Below, in pieces: positions 16,095 to 24,622 of a stretch of 38,560 nucleotides of DNA; positions within the stretch are counted from its first letter, which is position 1; every line of letters begins with the position of its first letter. Origin of the DNA: an uncultured Clostridia bacterium (lineage in GTDB: Bacteria > Bacillota > Clostridia > Oscillospirales > Ruminococcaceae); contig CANQWD010000026.1 in assembly GCA_947627465.1 (NCBI GenBank), positions 1 through 38,560 on the forward strand, in the 5' to 3' direction. The notes under the pieces are model-generated. The model had not been told where the DNA came from and made no database searches. It saw nothing but the letters and a program-made list of their open reading frames with translations. Position numbers and translations under genes: made by a program.

Positions 16095-16907
16095 ATGATA
16101 AAGGATATAACGATAGGGCAGTATTTTCCGGGAAATTCGGTAATTCACCGAATGGATCCGCGCGTAAAAATGCTGCTGGATATTTTGTATTTGGTGATAC
16201 TTTTCACCTCGCAGAGCTTTACGGGTTTGATGGTTTCGCTGTTTTTTATGGTGATGTGTTACATCATTGCGAATGTCAAGCTTATCATGATCATAAAGAG
16301 CATAAAGCCCATTATGCCGCTTATGCTGTTTACGCTGATACTGAACTTGCTGTTTATCAAAGGCGAAACGCCGCTTTGGGAGTGGTGGATAATTAAGATA
16401 TATCCCGAGGGCATACGAACTTCACTGTTTATGATAATCCGCATTATAGCGCTTATCGTGGGAATGTCGCTGTTGACTTACACGACCTCTCCGATCATGT
16501 TGACGGACGCTATCGAGCGGCTTATGTCGCCGCTTAAAAAGATAAAGTTTCCCGTGCACGAACTTGCAATGATGATGACGATAGCGCTCCGATTTATCCC
16601 GACGCTTATCGAGGAGACCGACAAGATAATGTCGGCGCAGAAAGCCCGCGGCGCGGACTTGGAAAGCGGCGGCGTTATCCAAAAGGCAAAGTCGCTTATC
16701 CCGATACTTGTGCCGCTGTTCGTAAGCTCTTTTAAACGCGCGAACGAGCTTGCGACGGCTATGGAGTGCCGATGTTATCACGGCGGCGAGGGAAGAACGC
16801 GCCTTAAAACGCTAAAAACCTCGCCGAGAGATTATCTGGCGGCGGCGGCGATGATACTGCTGCTCGCGGGAATAATAGTTATGAACTGCCACCCTGTTAT
16901 TCCGTGA
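16095..16907 (+). CDS. ecfT: Energy-coupling factor transporter transmembrane protein EcfT
   Basis: 270 residues with five or so membrane segments (VKMLLDILYLVILFTSQSF, LMVSLFFMVMCYIIA, PIMPLMLFTLILNLLF, FMIIRIIALIVGMSLL, and the C-terminal LAAAAMILLLAGIIVM). The N terminus (IGQYFPGNSVIHRMDPRVK) is typical of the family. The two cytoplasmic coupling motifs that contact the ATPases are AQKARGADLE and AMECRCYHGGEGRTR. EcfT joins the fused ATPase to substrate-binding S components. The usual Firmicutes order ecfA1-ecfA2-ecfT-truA is kept here apart from inserted genes. Confidence 0.95.
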   Translation: MIKDITIGQYFPGNSVIHRMDPRVKMLLDILYLVILFTSQSFTGLMVSLFFMVMCYIIANVKLIMIIKSIKPIMPLMLFTLILNLLFIKGETPLWEWWIIKIYPEGIRTSLFMIIRIIALIVGMSLLTYTTSPIMLTDAIERLMSPLKKIKFPVHELAMMMTIALRFIPTLIEETDKIMSAQKARGADLESGGVIQKAKSLIPILVPLFVSSFKRANELATAMECRCYHGGEGRTRLKTLKTSPRDYLAAAAMILLLAGIIVMNCHPVIP

Positions 16908-16916
16908 GGTGAGACC

Positions 16917-17165
16917 GTGGGATATTATATAAACTTTTATTTCAGAGAGCTGAGCTATGACGACGATGAGATAGCGGGCGAATTTTCCGCGCCTGACAGC
17001 GGTGTGGAGTGCTCGTTTTCGTATAACAGGCATACGGAAGAGTGTGAGATTTGGAACAACAACTGCCCCTTAGAGGAGATCGATCCCTTGCCCGTATTTT
17101 TCCTTTTGCGTAAGCTGAAAGAATCCGGAAAACTTAACGAGAGAGAAAGCAGAATATGCTATTGA
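16917..17165 (+). CDS. Small hypothetical acidic protein
   Basis: 82 residues from GTG at 16917, with GAGGTGAG just upstream and 9 nt after ecfT. Sequence begins GYYINFYFRELSYDDDEIAGEF and continues with ECSFSYNRHTEECEIWNNNCPLEE. It is acidic and aromatic with four cysteines, and shows no signal peptide. I do not recognise it. Tight spacing to ecfT and to the following hydrolase supports translation as part of the operon. Confidence 0.65.
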   Translation: MGYYINFYFRELSYDDDEIAGEFSAPDSGVECSFSYNRHTEECEIWNNNCPLEEIDPLPVFFLLRKLKESGKLNERESRICY

Positions 17166-17176
17166 GCGGGTGACTT

Positions 17177-17836
17177 ATGAAAAACATTTTCTTGCATGGC
17201 TTGGTGCAAAACTCGGAAAGCTGGACTGAAACCCTTGAATATTTGGAGCACAAATCGGAAAATGTTTGTTTGGAACTGCCTGAGCTTACGGACAACGAGG
17301 TTAGTTATCCCGCTCTTTACAAGGGTTTTTCCGATTATTGCGAAAAAATTTCCGAAAGGATAAATTTGTGCGGACTGTCGCTTGGCGGCATTCTCGCACT
17401 GAATTACGCGGCTGAACACCCCGACAAGGTGAACTCGCTTGTGCTGATAGGCACGCAGTATAAAACGCCCAAAGTCCTGTTGAGATTTCAAAATCTGATA
17501 TTTCGCTTTATGCCAAGTTCTTCATTTGAGAATATCGAATTTGGGAAAGCGGATTTTATCGGGCTGTCCAAGTCGATGGTAAATTTGGATCTCAGCGAGG
17601 AACTTGAAAGGATAACCTGCCACGCAATGGTGATAGTCGGAGAAAATGACGCTCCCAACCGCAAGGCGGCGGAGGAAATGTCAAAGAAAATATTCGGCTG
17701 CAAGCTTGAGGTGATCGAAAATTCAGGGCATGAGGTGAATGTGGATAGCCCCAAGCAGCTGGCGGGCTTGCTGAACGTTTTTTGGCGGCAGAGCGGAGGG
17801 CAAAATGCGAAACCTGAAAGTATTCATCGCGTATAA
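17177..17836 (+). CDS. Alpha/beta-fold hydrolase
   Basis: 219 residues. Oxyanion region FLHGLVQNSESW, nucleophile elbow GLSLGG, acid in VIVGENDAPN and catalytic histidine in NSGHEVNVDSP complete a Ser-Asp-His triad. These suggest an esterase or peptidase of the BioH/MenH-like group; the substrate cannot be told. The last ten or so residues (NAKPESIHRV) read, out of frame, through the start of a duplicated truA fragment, so the original C terminus may have been altered. Start ATG follows GAGCGGGTGACTT. Confidence 0.85.
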   Translation: MKNIFLHGLVQNSESWTETLEYLEHKSENVCLELPELTDNEVSYPALYKGFSDYCEKISERINLCGLSLGGILALNYAAEHPDKVNSLVLIGTQYKTPKVLLRFQNLIFRFMPSSSFENIEFGKADFIGLSKSMVNLDLSEELERITCHAMVIVGENDAPNRKAAEEMSKKIFGCKLEVIENSGHEVNVDSPKQLAGLLNVFWRQSGGQNAKPESIHRV

Positions 17837-17900
17837 CGGCGCGGCGTATCTCGGATTTCAGAGACAAGACAACGCGCTTACGGCTCGGAAAGTCACGTTG
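17805..17900 (+). pseudogene. Broken copy of the truA 5' end
   Basis: The stretch begins ATGCGAAACCTGAAAGTATT and matches truA from its start at 18129 for about 80 nt with few mismatches, including the ribosome site. It reads MRNLKVFIAYNGAAYLGFQRQDNAL; similarity fades after that and is lost beyond about GAAATCGA. The frame then runs on into GC-rich sequence and stops. It has no catalytic part, so it is a partial duplication, not a gene. Confidence 0.85.
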
Positions 17901-18128
17901 AAATCGACACGTTTACAAACGAGCCGCGAGCGGAGAGGCTTTTCCTCACGCCCCCTCGGGTCGCGCCTGCGGCGTTCCCCTCGGGGGCATTCGGAAAAGC
18001 CGAGGACGGTGCCCTCGAAAATGCTGCGCTATCGCGCCGATGTGGAAATGTAAGGTTGCTGCGCCCCTAAAGCATTTTCTCGGGCACCGTCCGGGGTGAA
18101 CCGCGCGGTGAGGAAGCAAGGAGGCAAA
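17901..18128. repeat. Insert between the two truA 5' ends, with 21-nt inverted repeats
   Basis: Arms at 18005-18025 (GACGGTGCCCTCGAAAATGCT) and 18071-18091 pair at 19 of 21 positions. To their left is a GC-rich palindromic stretch (CCCCCTCGGG...CCCTCGGGGGC, about 17950-17987). No gene is supported. The structure suggests an inserted repeat that duplicated the truA start or split an older copy. Confidence 0.6.
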
Positions 18129-19136
18129 ATGCGAAACCTGAAAGTTTTTATCGCGTATAACGGCGCGGCATATCACGGATTTCAAAGACAAGACAACGCG
18201 CTTACCATACAGGAAGTTGTGGAGAAATCGATAGGGAAGCTGCTGAAAATCGCGCCGCCCGTTATCTACGGCTGTTCAAGAACAGACGCGGGCGTTCACG
18301 CAAGACGTTTTTGTTTTAACGTTCATATCGACAGTAAAATACCGTGCGAGGGCTTTATAAAGGGAATGAACACGCTTTTACCGTCCGATATCGCGGTGCT
18401 CTCCTGCGATGACGCGCCCGAGGATTTTCACGCGCGTTACGACACCAAAGCGAAAGAGTACGTATACCTTATAAATAATAAGCCGAGCAGAGATGTTTTT
18501 CTGCAAAATCTTGCGTATCATTACCCGTACCCGCTTGATATCAAGAAAATGAACGCCGCCGCAAAGCTCTTTGTCGGCGAACACGACTTCGCGGGTTTCT
18601 GCCGAGCCGAGGGCAAGGCGCGGGTGAAGTCGACGGTGCGCACGATTTACGCGCTTGATGTTTCTCAAAACGAGGGAATTTGTGAAATTAGAATACGCGG
18701 AAACGGTTTTTTATATAATATGGTGCGGATCGTCGCGGGAACGCTTATCTACGTAAGCGAGGGCAAGCGAACTATTGAGGAAGTTAAACGCGCGATCGAA
18801 ACAGGCTCGCGCGATTTCGCGGGAGTTACATTGCCGCCCGATGGACTGTACCTCAACGAGGTTCTCTATAATGAGCCGTCGCCGGACGGCATAAGCGGTC
18901 TTATCGCAAATCTCGATAAACTTCACACTACCGAACAAGGCGAACAACGCATACGAAAAAATATCGGCGAGGACATTTCGGATGTTGTGGAATGGACAAG
19001 GGCGCGGATAAAGTCGCCTAGCGCCGCGATAAGACGAGCCGGCAAGAATTTCCAAATTGAAACGGAAAAGTATATGATAACCGTAAACGCGGGCAGCTTT
19101 ACGATTATTACCGCGCATAGGAAATCAGAAAAATAA
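18129..19136 (+). CDS. truA: tRNA pseudouridine(38-40) synthase TruA with a C-terminal DUF3781-like domain
   Basis: 335 residues from ATG 18129, chosen for GGAGG upstream and family fit. TruA converts U38-U40 of the tRNA anticodon arm to pseudouridine. Core features: N-terminal IAYNGAAYHGFQRQ, catalytic Asp53 in CSRTDAGVHA, FHARYDTKAKEYVY, FAGFC, GNGFLYNMVRIVAGTL and the ending GLYLNEVLY near residue 247. TruA normally stops there. Here about 80 more residues follow in frame: LIANLDKLHTTEQGEQRIRKN, DVVEWTRARI, GKNFQIE and ITVNAGSFTIITAHRK, which match what I know of DUF3781 (HTTelG..RI, TIITAHK). I see no frameshift or start site between them, so it reads as one fused protein. The domain's role is unknown. 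Confidence 0.95.
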   Translation: MRNLKVFIAYNGAAYHGFQRQDNALTIQEVVEKSIGKLLKIAPPVIYGCSRTDAGVHARRFCFNVHIDSKIPCEGFIKGMNTLLPSDIAVLSCDDAPEDFHARYDTKAKEYVYLINNKPSRDVFLQNLAYHYPYPLDIKKMNAAAKLFVGEHDFAGFCRAEGKARVKSTVRTIYALDVSQNEGICEIRIRGNGFLYNMVRIVAGTLIYVSEGKRTIEEVKRAIETGSRDFAGVTLPPDGLYLNEVLYNEPSPDGISGLIANLDKLHTTEQGEQRIRKNIGEDISDVVEWTRARIKSPSAAIRRAGKNFQIETEKYMITVNAGSFTIITAHRKSEK

Positions 19137-19243
19137 CGTTTGAGGCGGGTCTAACGACAGCGCGTTTGCGGCATTGTAATGTAAACTTACCTCATGAATA
19201 TAATTTCAGCAAACGAGCCTGCAGTGAAAATTTAAGGCAAGAC

Positions 19244-19273
19244 TTGACGAAAGGGGTCATAATATGCTATAAT
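19244..19273 (+). promoter_or_regulatory. Promoter of the DUF5711-CvpA-Clp operon
   Basis: TTGACG (19244-19249), 18 nt, TATAAT (19268-19273). It drives the 19300 gene and, as no terminator is seen before 25260, probably everything to the HAD gene. Confidence 0.75.
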
Positions 19274-19299
19274 AATATAATGGCATATTGGATTAGGCG

Positions 19300-20442
19300 G
19301 TGAGAAATTTGGACGAACGCGACGATATAAACAAATATCGCGAAAAGCGCAGACGCAGAAACAAAACGATAAAATTTATCGTTTTCGTTTTGGTAACGAC
19401 GGCGCTTATAATCATTGTAATAAATTGGAAACAGATACTCGCGCCGTTTAAAGATATAGGAAGCAAGGCGGACGAGGGCGGATTTCCCGTGAACCTCACG
19501 GGCAGCGCGAATTACGTTATGGGGGAGTTGGGAGAGAACTTCTATCTCCTCACGGATACTTATTTATATACATACAACGCGGACGGCGCGGAGCTTGCCA
19601 ATAAACAGCACGGATTTCAAAATCCAGTGTGCTCCTCAAACGATAAGCGCGCGTTGGTGTACGATAAAAACGGAAAAGAGTTAAAGATGTATTCCAAAAA
19701 CGCGGAGATATTTTCAAAAACCTTTGAGGACAGCATAGTGTTCGCGAAAATGGGTACAGAGGAGCGCAGCGCGGTCGTAACGACGTCCTCCCGTTATTCC
19801 AACTTCCTGTACGTTTTGAATTCCGAGGGCAAGCAGATCTTCCGCTGGGCTTCTCCCGACGAGAAGATAATGCAGGTGTGCTTCGGAAACGACGACAAAA
19901 GCGTGTATGTTTCGGTGGTCGGAGAAAAGGGGGGCGCGCTTGTAAGCAGCGTTTTGCGTTTTGAGGTGGACAGCGACCAAAGCGAGCTTTGGCGCGCCTC
20001 CATAGGAGACAGTGTGTCGTATTCTTTGGAGAATTGTTCCGACGGTATTTACGCGGTAACGTCCGCGGGTTCGTTTCTGTTAAACGATCAAACGGGCGAA
20101 ATTACGGCTTCAAACGCTTATTCCAAGGAGATAAGCGGTATAGCGGAAACCAACGGCATACGCGTTATGTTTTTCCGCGATCCGGTGTCCAACGGCGAGA
20201 CGGTCAATGTGTTCAACGACGCGTTGGAAATAAAGTCGTCGGCGTTTGTGGAAAGTCTCACGGCATTTGATACGAACGGCGGTCGGCTGTATATATTGAG
20301 CGGACGCAGTATGACTTCGTATGACAGCGATTTGCGGGAGATCAAGACGTATGAGCTTGACGACGAGTATTCGGATATGGAGATAATCGGAAATTACGCC
20401 TATTTATTGGGATATAATACGGTATGTCGGCAGGAACTGTAA
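19300..20442 (+). CDS. DUF5711-like membrane-anchored beta-propeller protein
   Basis: 380 residues from GTG 19300; TTG 19309 with GGTGAG just upstream is an alternative start. A very basic N terminus (KYREKRRRRNKTIK) precedes one membrane helix (FIVFVLVTTALIIIVI), so the rest is outside the cell. The outer part is a series of short repeats typical of a beta-propeller: NFYLLTDTYLYTYNADG, RALVYDKNGKELKMYS, SNFLYVLNSEGKQIFRW, SVYVSVVGEKGG, GRLYILSGRSMTSYD. This fits the DUF5711 family, as far as I recall it. The function is unknown. It is 13 nt from the next gene, a CvpA-like membrane protein, and may act with it. Confidence 0.8.
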   Translation: MRNLDERDDINKYREKRRRRNKTIKFIVFVLVTTALIIIVINWKQILAPFKDIGSKADEGGFPVNLTGSANYVMGELGENFYLLTDTYLYTYNADGAELANKQHGFQNPVCSSNDKRALVYDKNGKELKMYSKNAEIFSKTFEDSIVFAKMGTEERSAVVTTSSRYSNFLYVLNSEGKQIFRWASPDEKIMQVCFGNDDKSVYVSVVGEKGGALVSSVLRFEVDSDQSELWRASIGDSVSYSLENCSDGIYAVTSAGSFLLNDQTGEITASNAYSKEISGIAETNGIRVMFFRDPVSNGETVNVFNDALEIKSSAFVESLTAFDTNGGRLYILSGRSMTSYDSDLREIKTYELDDEYSDMEIIGNYAYLLGYNTVCRQEL

Positions 20443-20455
20443 CGAAAGGAGAGTT

Positions 20456-21484
20456 ATGGGAGAAAAATTTGCGTTTGCGTATGATGTTGCGATCATCGTG
20501 ATAGCGTTGGTGTTCGCGTTTGTGGGAATGAAGAAAGGCTTTGCCAAGGTGGTTCTCGGGCTGGTCTCTACGATCGCGGCATTCGCGTGCGCCATGGCGC
20601 TGAGCGGTCCTATCGCGGAGGGCATTTATAAAAAGTACGTTGAGGCTCCGATAGAGGAGCAGTTGGATAACGCCGCAAACAAGGCGCTCGGCGATCTCAG
20701 CTTAGGCAATATCGCCAATATCAGCTTCGATAAAGTGAAAATAAACCATGTGGCGGCGGGCAGCGTGCAGGTGGATTACGCCGGAACGCGCAAGGCTGTG
20801 GTGGATTTTTCAAAATTGGATCTGCATGAAACGGGTATTACCCAGAACGACCTGAGAAAGATCGGTATAACAGACGAAAAGAGTCTGAACAACGTAAACG
20901 CCAAAACCGCCGAGCTTTCAATGGACGATATCGAGAAATATGGTCTCGGAAAGCTCGCGGTGGCGCAATACATAGCGGTAAATCTCTCGCAGCGTTCGGA
21001 AATAAAGGCGATAAGCGGCGTGGCGGACAAGATAAGCCGCTATCTGCCGGATATGTCCAAAAACGCTTCAAATGAGGGCGTCGGAGTATCCGTGATAAGA
21101 ACGGTCGCGCTGAAGATGTTCGACACTAAGGGAAGCTTTAAGGACGCGGCAATAAACGGGATAATCGCTCCGAATTGTATAATGATTTTCAGAACGATAG
21201 CGTTCGCGGTCATTTTCTTTTTGGTGGGGATTGCTTTGCGAATTGTCGCGGCAGCCGCGGATCTTATCAATAAGATTCCCGTTGTGAATAAGGTGAATTC
21301 GCTGTTGGGGCTTGTGCTGGGGCTTGTCGAGGGAATATTCGCGGTGTTCGTGGTGTGCCTGATAACAAGGCTTATCGTTTCGCTTACCGGCGCGAATTCC
21401 ATATTGTTCAATCAGGCGGCGATTGATTCAACGTTTCTTTTCAAAACGTTCTATAACTTTGATTTCTTGAATTTCCTGACATGA
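20456..21484 (+). CDS. CvpA-family membrane protein
   Basis: 342 residues, start ATG after GAAAGGAGAGTT. N-terminal segments (YDVAIIVIALVFAFVGMKKGF, then VVLGLVSTIAAFACAMAL) match CvpA, whose family name comes from colicin V production. C-terminal helices include IMIFRTIAFAVIFFLVGIAL and LLGLVLGLVEGIFAVFVVCLI. Between them lies a long polar insert (about 65-230) larger than in the common 160-residue CvpA. Members affect envelope functions in some bacteria; the molecular role is not known. Confidence 0.85.
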   Translation: MGEKFAFAYDVAIIVIALVFAFVGMKKGFAKVVLGLVSTIAAFACAMALSGPIAEGIYKKYVEAPIEEQLDNAANKALGDLSLGNIANISFDKVKINHVAAGSVQVDYAGTRKAVVDFSKLDLHETGITQNDLRKIGITDEKSLNNVNAKTAELSMDDIEKYGLGKLAVAQYIAVNLSQRSEIKAISGVADKISRYLPDMSKNASNEGVGVSVIRTVALKMFDTKGSFKDAAINGIIAPNCIMIFRTIAFAVIFFLVGIALRIVAAAADLINKIPVVNKVNSLLGLVLGLVEGIFAVFVVCLITRLIVSLTGANSILFNQAAIDSTFLFKTFYNFDFLNFLT

Positions 21485-21548
21485 TCGGGATTTTGACAAA
21501 TAATCCGAAAAGCCGAGACTTCGGCTGAAGAAAGGGTGGCGATCAAAC

Positions 21549-23918
21549 ATGATAATGTGTTCTAGGTGTAAAACCAGACCCGCAGTGATGTTCGTTTCAA
21601 CAATGACTGCGGGTGAGCGCAAAAGCGAGGGCTTGTGCCTGAAATGCGCTAAGGAGCTGGGGCTTCCTCAGGTCAACGAATATTTGCAGCAGATGGGAAT
21701 ATCCGAGGATGATTTCGACAGCGCGTGCGAGTCGATATTCGGCGAGGACGGACTTGTCGGCGATGATGTGCTGAACCAATTTGGTTTGGGAAACAATGCC
21801 GAAAAGGACGGGGAAACATCCGATGCCGACGATGACGATGACGACTCCAAAGACGAGGACGATCTTTTTGAACGCGGCGGCGCGGGCACAATGCCGAACT
21901 TTTTGAAGAACCTGTTCGGTTCTTCCGATAAGGACAAAAAGGACGGCGCGGACAAGGAAACGGAGAAGAAATCCCGCAAGAAGTCCGAAAAACCCGACAA
22001 AAAACGCAAGTGCCTTGAAACGTTCTGCACAAACCTCACGCGCAGAGCGAAAGAGGGCAAAATTGACGCTGTGATCGGGCGCGATAAGGAGATATACCGA
22101 GTTTTGCAGATACTCTCCCGCCGCACGAAAAACAACCCTTGTCTTATTGGCGAACCGGGCGTGGGCAAAACCGCGATAGCCGAGGGTATTGCGCTGAAGC
22201 TGGCTTCGGGCGATGTGCCTTTCAGACTTAAGGGCAAGGAGCTGTATCTGCTCGATCTTACCGCGCTTGTCGCGGGAACGCAGTTCCGCGGACAGTTCGA
22301 GAGCCGCGTAAAATCGCTTATCGACGAGGTGAAGAACGCGGGCAACGTCATGCTTTTCGTTGACGAGGTGCATAACCTTGTCGGCACGGGCGGCGACAGC
22401 GAGGGTTCGATGAACGCGGCGAATATCTTTAAGCCCGCGCTTTCACGCGGAGAATTGCAGGTAATAGGCGCTACCACGTTCTCGGAATACCGCAAGCACA
22501 TCGAAAAGGACAGCGCGCTCGAGCGCCGCTTCCAGCCCGTAACGGTAAACGAGCCGTCCGTTGAGGAGACTATCGAGGTGCTCGGCGGAATAAAGAAATA
22601 TTACGAGGAGCACCACAAGGTGCACGTTACCGATGAAATAGTCAAAATGTGCGCGGTGCTGTCGGAGCGTTACATTACCGACAGATTTTTGCCCGACAAG
22701 GCCATCGACCTGTTGGACGAATCCTGCGCGAGCGCGTCCTTGGAAAACGCCGTGATCACCGAATATGAAACTCTGAAAGAGGAGATTGCCGAGGAGAAAA
22801 GGGAACAAAGCGAGCTTGCCGAGGCTCCCGAAAAGGACTACGAGCGTTTGGCGGAGCTTAAGACCAAGATAGCGCAGAACGAAGCCAAGCTCCCCGAGCT
22901 TCAGGAAAAAGCGGAGAGCGTGTGCGTTTCAATGGACGACATTTCAAAGGTCATAGAGCTTTGGACAGGTATCCCCGCAAACAAGATAAAAGAGACCGAG
23001 TTTAAGAGAATGTCCGCGCTGGAGGACAATCTCAAGGCAAAGATAATCGGACAAGACGAGGCGTGCGAGCTTGTCGCGAAAGCGATAAAGCGCAGCCGCG
23101 TGCAGCTTTCGGAAAAGCGCCGTCCCGCGTCGTTCATTTTCGTGGGACCCACCGGCGTGGGCAAGACCGAGCTTGTGAAAGTGCTCTCCGAGGAGATGTT
23201 CGACAACGCTACCGAGCCGCTTATCCGTTTGGATATGTCGGAATATATGGAGAAGCACAGCGTGTCGAAAATTATCGGCTCGCCTCCCGGATACGTCGGC
23301 TATGACGAAGCGGGGCAGCTTACCGAGCGCGTGCGCCGCAAGCCGTATTCCGTTATCCTGTTTGACGAGATCGAAAAGGCGCACCCCGACGTTATGAACA
23401 TTCTGCTCCAGATACTCGACGAGGGCAAGATAACCGATTCTCACGGCAGAAACGTAAGCTTTGAAAACACGATAATCGCCATGACTTCCAACGCGGGTTC
23501 CTCCGACGGAATGAACGGCATAGGCTTTGCGAAAACCGCCGAGGATATCAGCAAAGAGCGCGCTATGAAAGGCTTAAGAGACTTCCTGCGCCCCGAGTTT
23601 TTGGCGAGAGTGGACGAGATAGTGGCGTTCAAGCCGCTGACGGAAGAAAACTACGCCGCTATCGCGAAGCTTAATCTTGAAGAACTGCGTTCGCCGCTTT
23701 CCGAGAAGAACCTCGAACTTAACATCTCCGAGGACATTTACAAGGCGGTCGCGAAGAAAGCGTTCGGCGGAAAGTTCGGCGGGCGCGATATCCGCCGCGT
23801 TATCCGCACGGATATTCAGGATAAGATCGCCGAGCTGCTTATCGACAACAGTGAAAACATTATCAAGGAAGTAAACATTTCCGCGAACGGCGAAGATATC
23901 GAGGTCGAAGTTAAATGA
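21549..23918 (+). CDS. Clp/Hsp100 AAA+ ATPase with N-terminal zinc finger (ClpC/ClpE-like)
   Basis: 789 residues. A hexameric unfoldase that would feed proteins to ClpP. The N terminus is a zinc finger with Cys4, Cys7, Cys30 and Cys33 in place of the usual Clp repeat domain, similar to ClpE. A very acidic, then lysine-rich linker (DADDDDDDSKDEDD, KDKKDGADKETEKK) leads to AAA-1 with Walker A GEPGVGKT (201-208). A UVR-like coiled middle region follows (EEIAEEKREQ...), then AAA-2 with GPTGVGKT (533-540). NGIGFAKT after the second AAA core fits the IGF-type ClpP loop. It has a small hairpin AGCCGA/TTCGGCT before its start. Its stop overlaps the next start by 4 nt (ATGA). Confidence 0.92.
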   Translation: MIMCSRCKTRPAVMFVSTMTAGERKSEGLCLKCAKELGLPQVNEYLQQMGISEDDFDSACESIFGEDGLVGDDVLNQFGLGNNAEKDGETSDADDDDDDSKDEDDLFERGGAGTMPNFLKNLFGSSDKDKKDGADKETEKKSRKKSEKPDKKRKCLETFCTNLTRRAKEGKIDAVIGRDKEIYRVLQILSRRTKNNPCLIGEPGVGKTAIAEGIALKLASGDVPFRLKGKELYLLDLTALVAGTQFRGQFESRVKSLIDEVKNAGNVMLFVDEVHNLVGTGGDSEGSMNAANIFKPALSRGELQVIGATTFSEYRKHIEKDSALERRFQPVTVNEPSVEETIEVLGGIKKYYEEHHKVHVTDEIVKMCAVLSERYITDRFLPDKAIDLLDESCASASLENAVITEYETLKEEIAEEKREQSELAEAPEKDYERLAELKTKIAQNEAKLPELQEKAESVCVSMDDISKVIELWTGIPANKIKETEFKRMSALEDNLKAKIIGQDEACELVAKAIKRSRVQLSEKRRPASFIFVGPTGVGKTELVKVLSEEMFDNATEPLIRLDMSEYMEKHSVSKIIGSPPGYVGYDEAGQLTERVRRKPYSVILFDEIEKAHPDVMNILLQILDEGKITDSHGRNVSFENTIIAMTSNAGSSDGMNGIGFAKTAEDISKERAMKGLRDFLRPEFLARVDEIVAFKPLTEENYAAIAKLNLEELRSPLSEKNLELNISEDIYKAVAKKAFGGKFGGRDIRRVIRTDIQDKIAELLIDNSENIIKEVNISANGEDIEVEVK

Positions 23919-24622
23919 GCGTGGTTTTGATAACGGGCGGCACAGGCGCAATAGGCGCGGCGGTCGCGAAAGAGTTCGCGAAAACCGACGACGTGATATT
24001 CACTTACAACAAAAACGAGGAACATGCGCGGGAGCTTTGCGAACGGCTGCGCTGTTCGTGTGTGAAAGTTGACATTTCCGACGCGGCTTCCGTTGAGGAA
24101 GCCGTTGTCGGCGTTCTGCGGGATTTTCCGCACATAGACATTTTGGTGAATAATGCGGGAATTTCGCTTATAAAGCCGTTTCTCGACACGACCGCCGAGG
24201 AGTGGCGGCGTATGATCGACATTGACTTGAACGGGGTTTTCAACGTGACAAAGGCGGTCGCGCCGTCTATGGTGCACCGCAAAAGAGGCGCAATCGTGAA
24301 TATATCCTCGGTTTGGGGAGTGCACGGCGCGTCGTGCGAGGTAGCGTATTCGGCGGCAAAAGCGGGCGTTATCGGCTTTACAAAGGCGCTGTCTAAGGAA
24401 CTCGGACCGTCCGGGATAACGGTAAACGCCGTCGCTCCGGGCGTTATCGACAGCCCGATGAACAGCTCGCATTTGACCGCCGGGGAGCTAGCCGAGCTTG
24501 CCGAGGAAACGCCGCTGTGCCGTTTGGGACAGCCCGCCGAGGTAGCAAGGGCGGTGCGCGCGCTCGCCGAAAACCGCTTCATAACGGGGCAGGTTCTGGG
24601 CGTGGATGGAGGATTTTACTGA
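23915..24622 (+). CDS. Short-chain dehydrogenase/reductase (FabG-like)
   Basis: 235 residues. NAD(P)-binding TGGTGAIG near the N terminus, VNNAGI, then the catalytic set Ser in NISSVWG, Tyr in AYSAAKAG and Lys four residues on, with the C-terminal GQVLGVDGGF typical of 3-oxoacyl-ACP reductases. Its substrate is not certain: it lies outside a fatty-acid gene cluster. It starts inside the Clp stop (ATGA) and its own stop shares a base with the HAD start, so the three genes are translated together. Confidence 0.88.
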   Translation: MSVVLITGGTGAIGAAVAKEFAKTDDVIFTYNKNEEHARELCERLRCSCVKVDISDAASVEEAVVGVLRDFPHIDILVNNAGISLIKPFLDTTAEEWRRMIDIDLNGVFNVTKAVAPSMVHRKRGAIVNISSVWGVHGASCEVAYSAAKAGVIGFTKALSKELGPSGITVNAVAPGVIDSPMNSSHLTAGELAELAEETPLCRLGQPAEVARAVRALAENRFITGQVLGVDGGFY

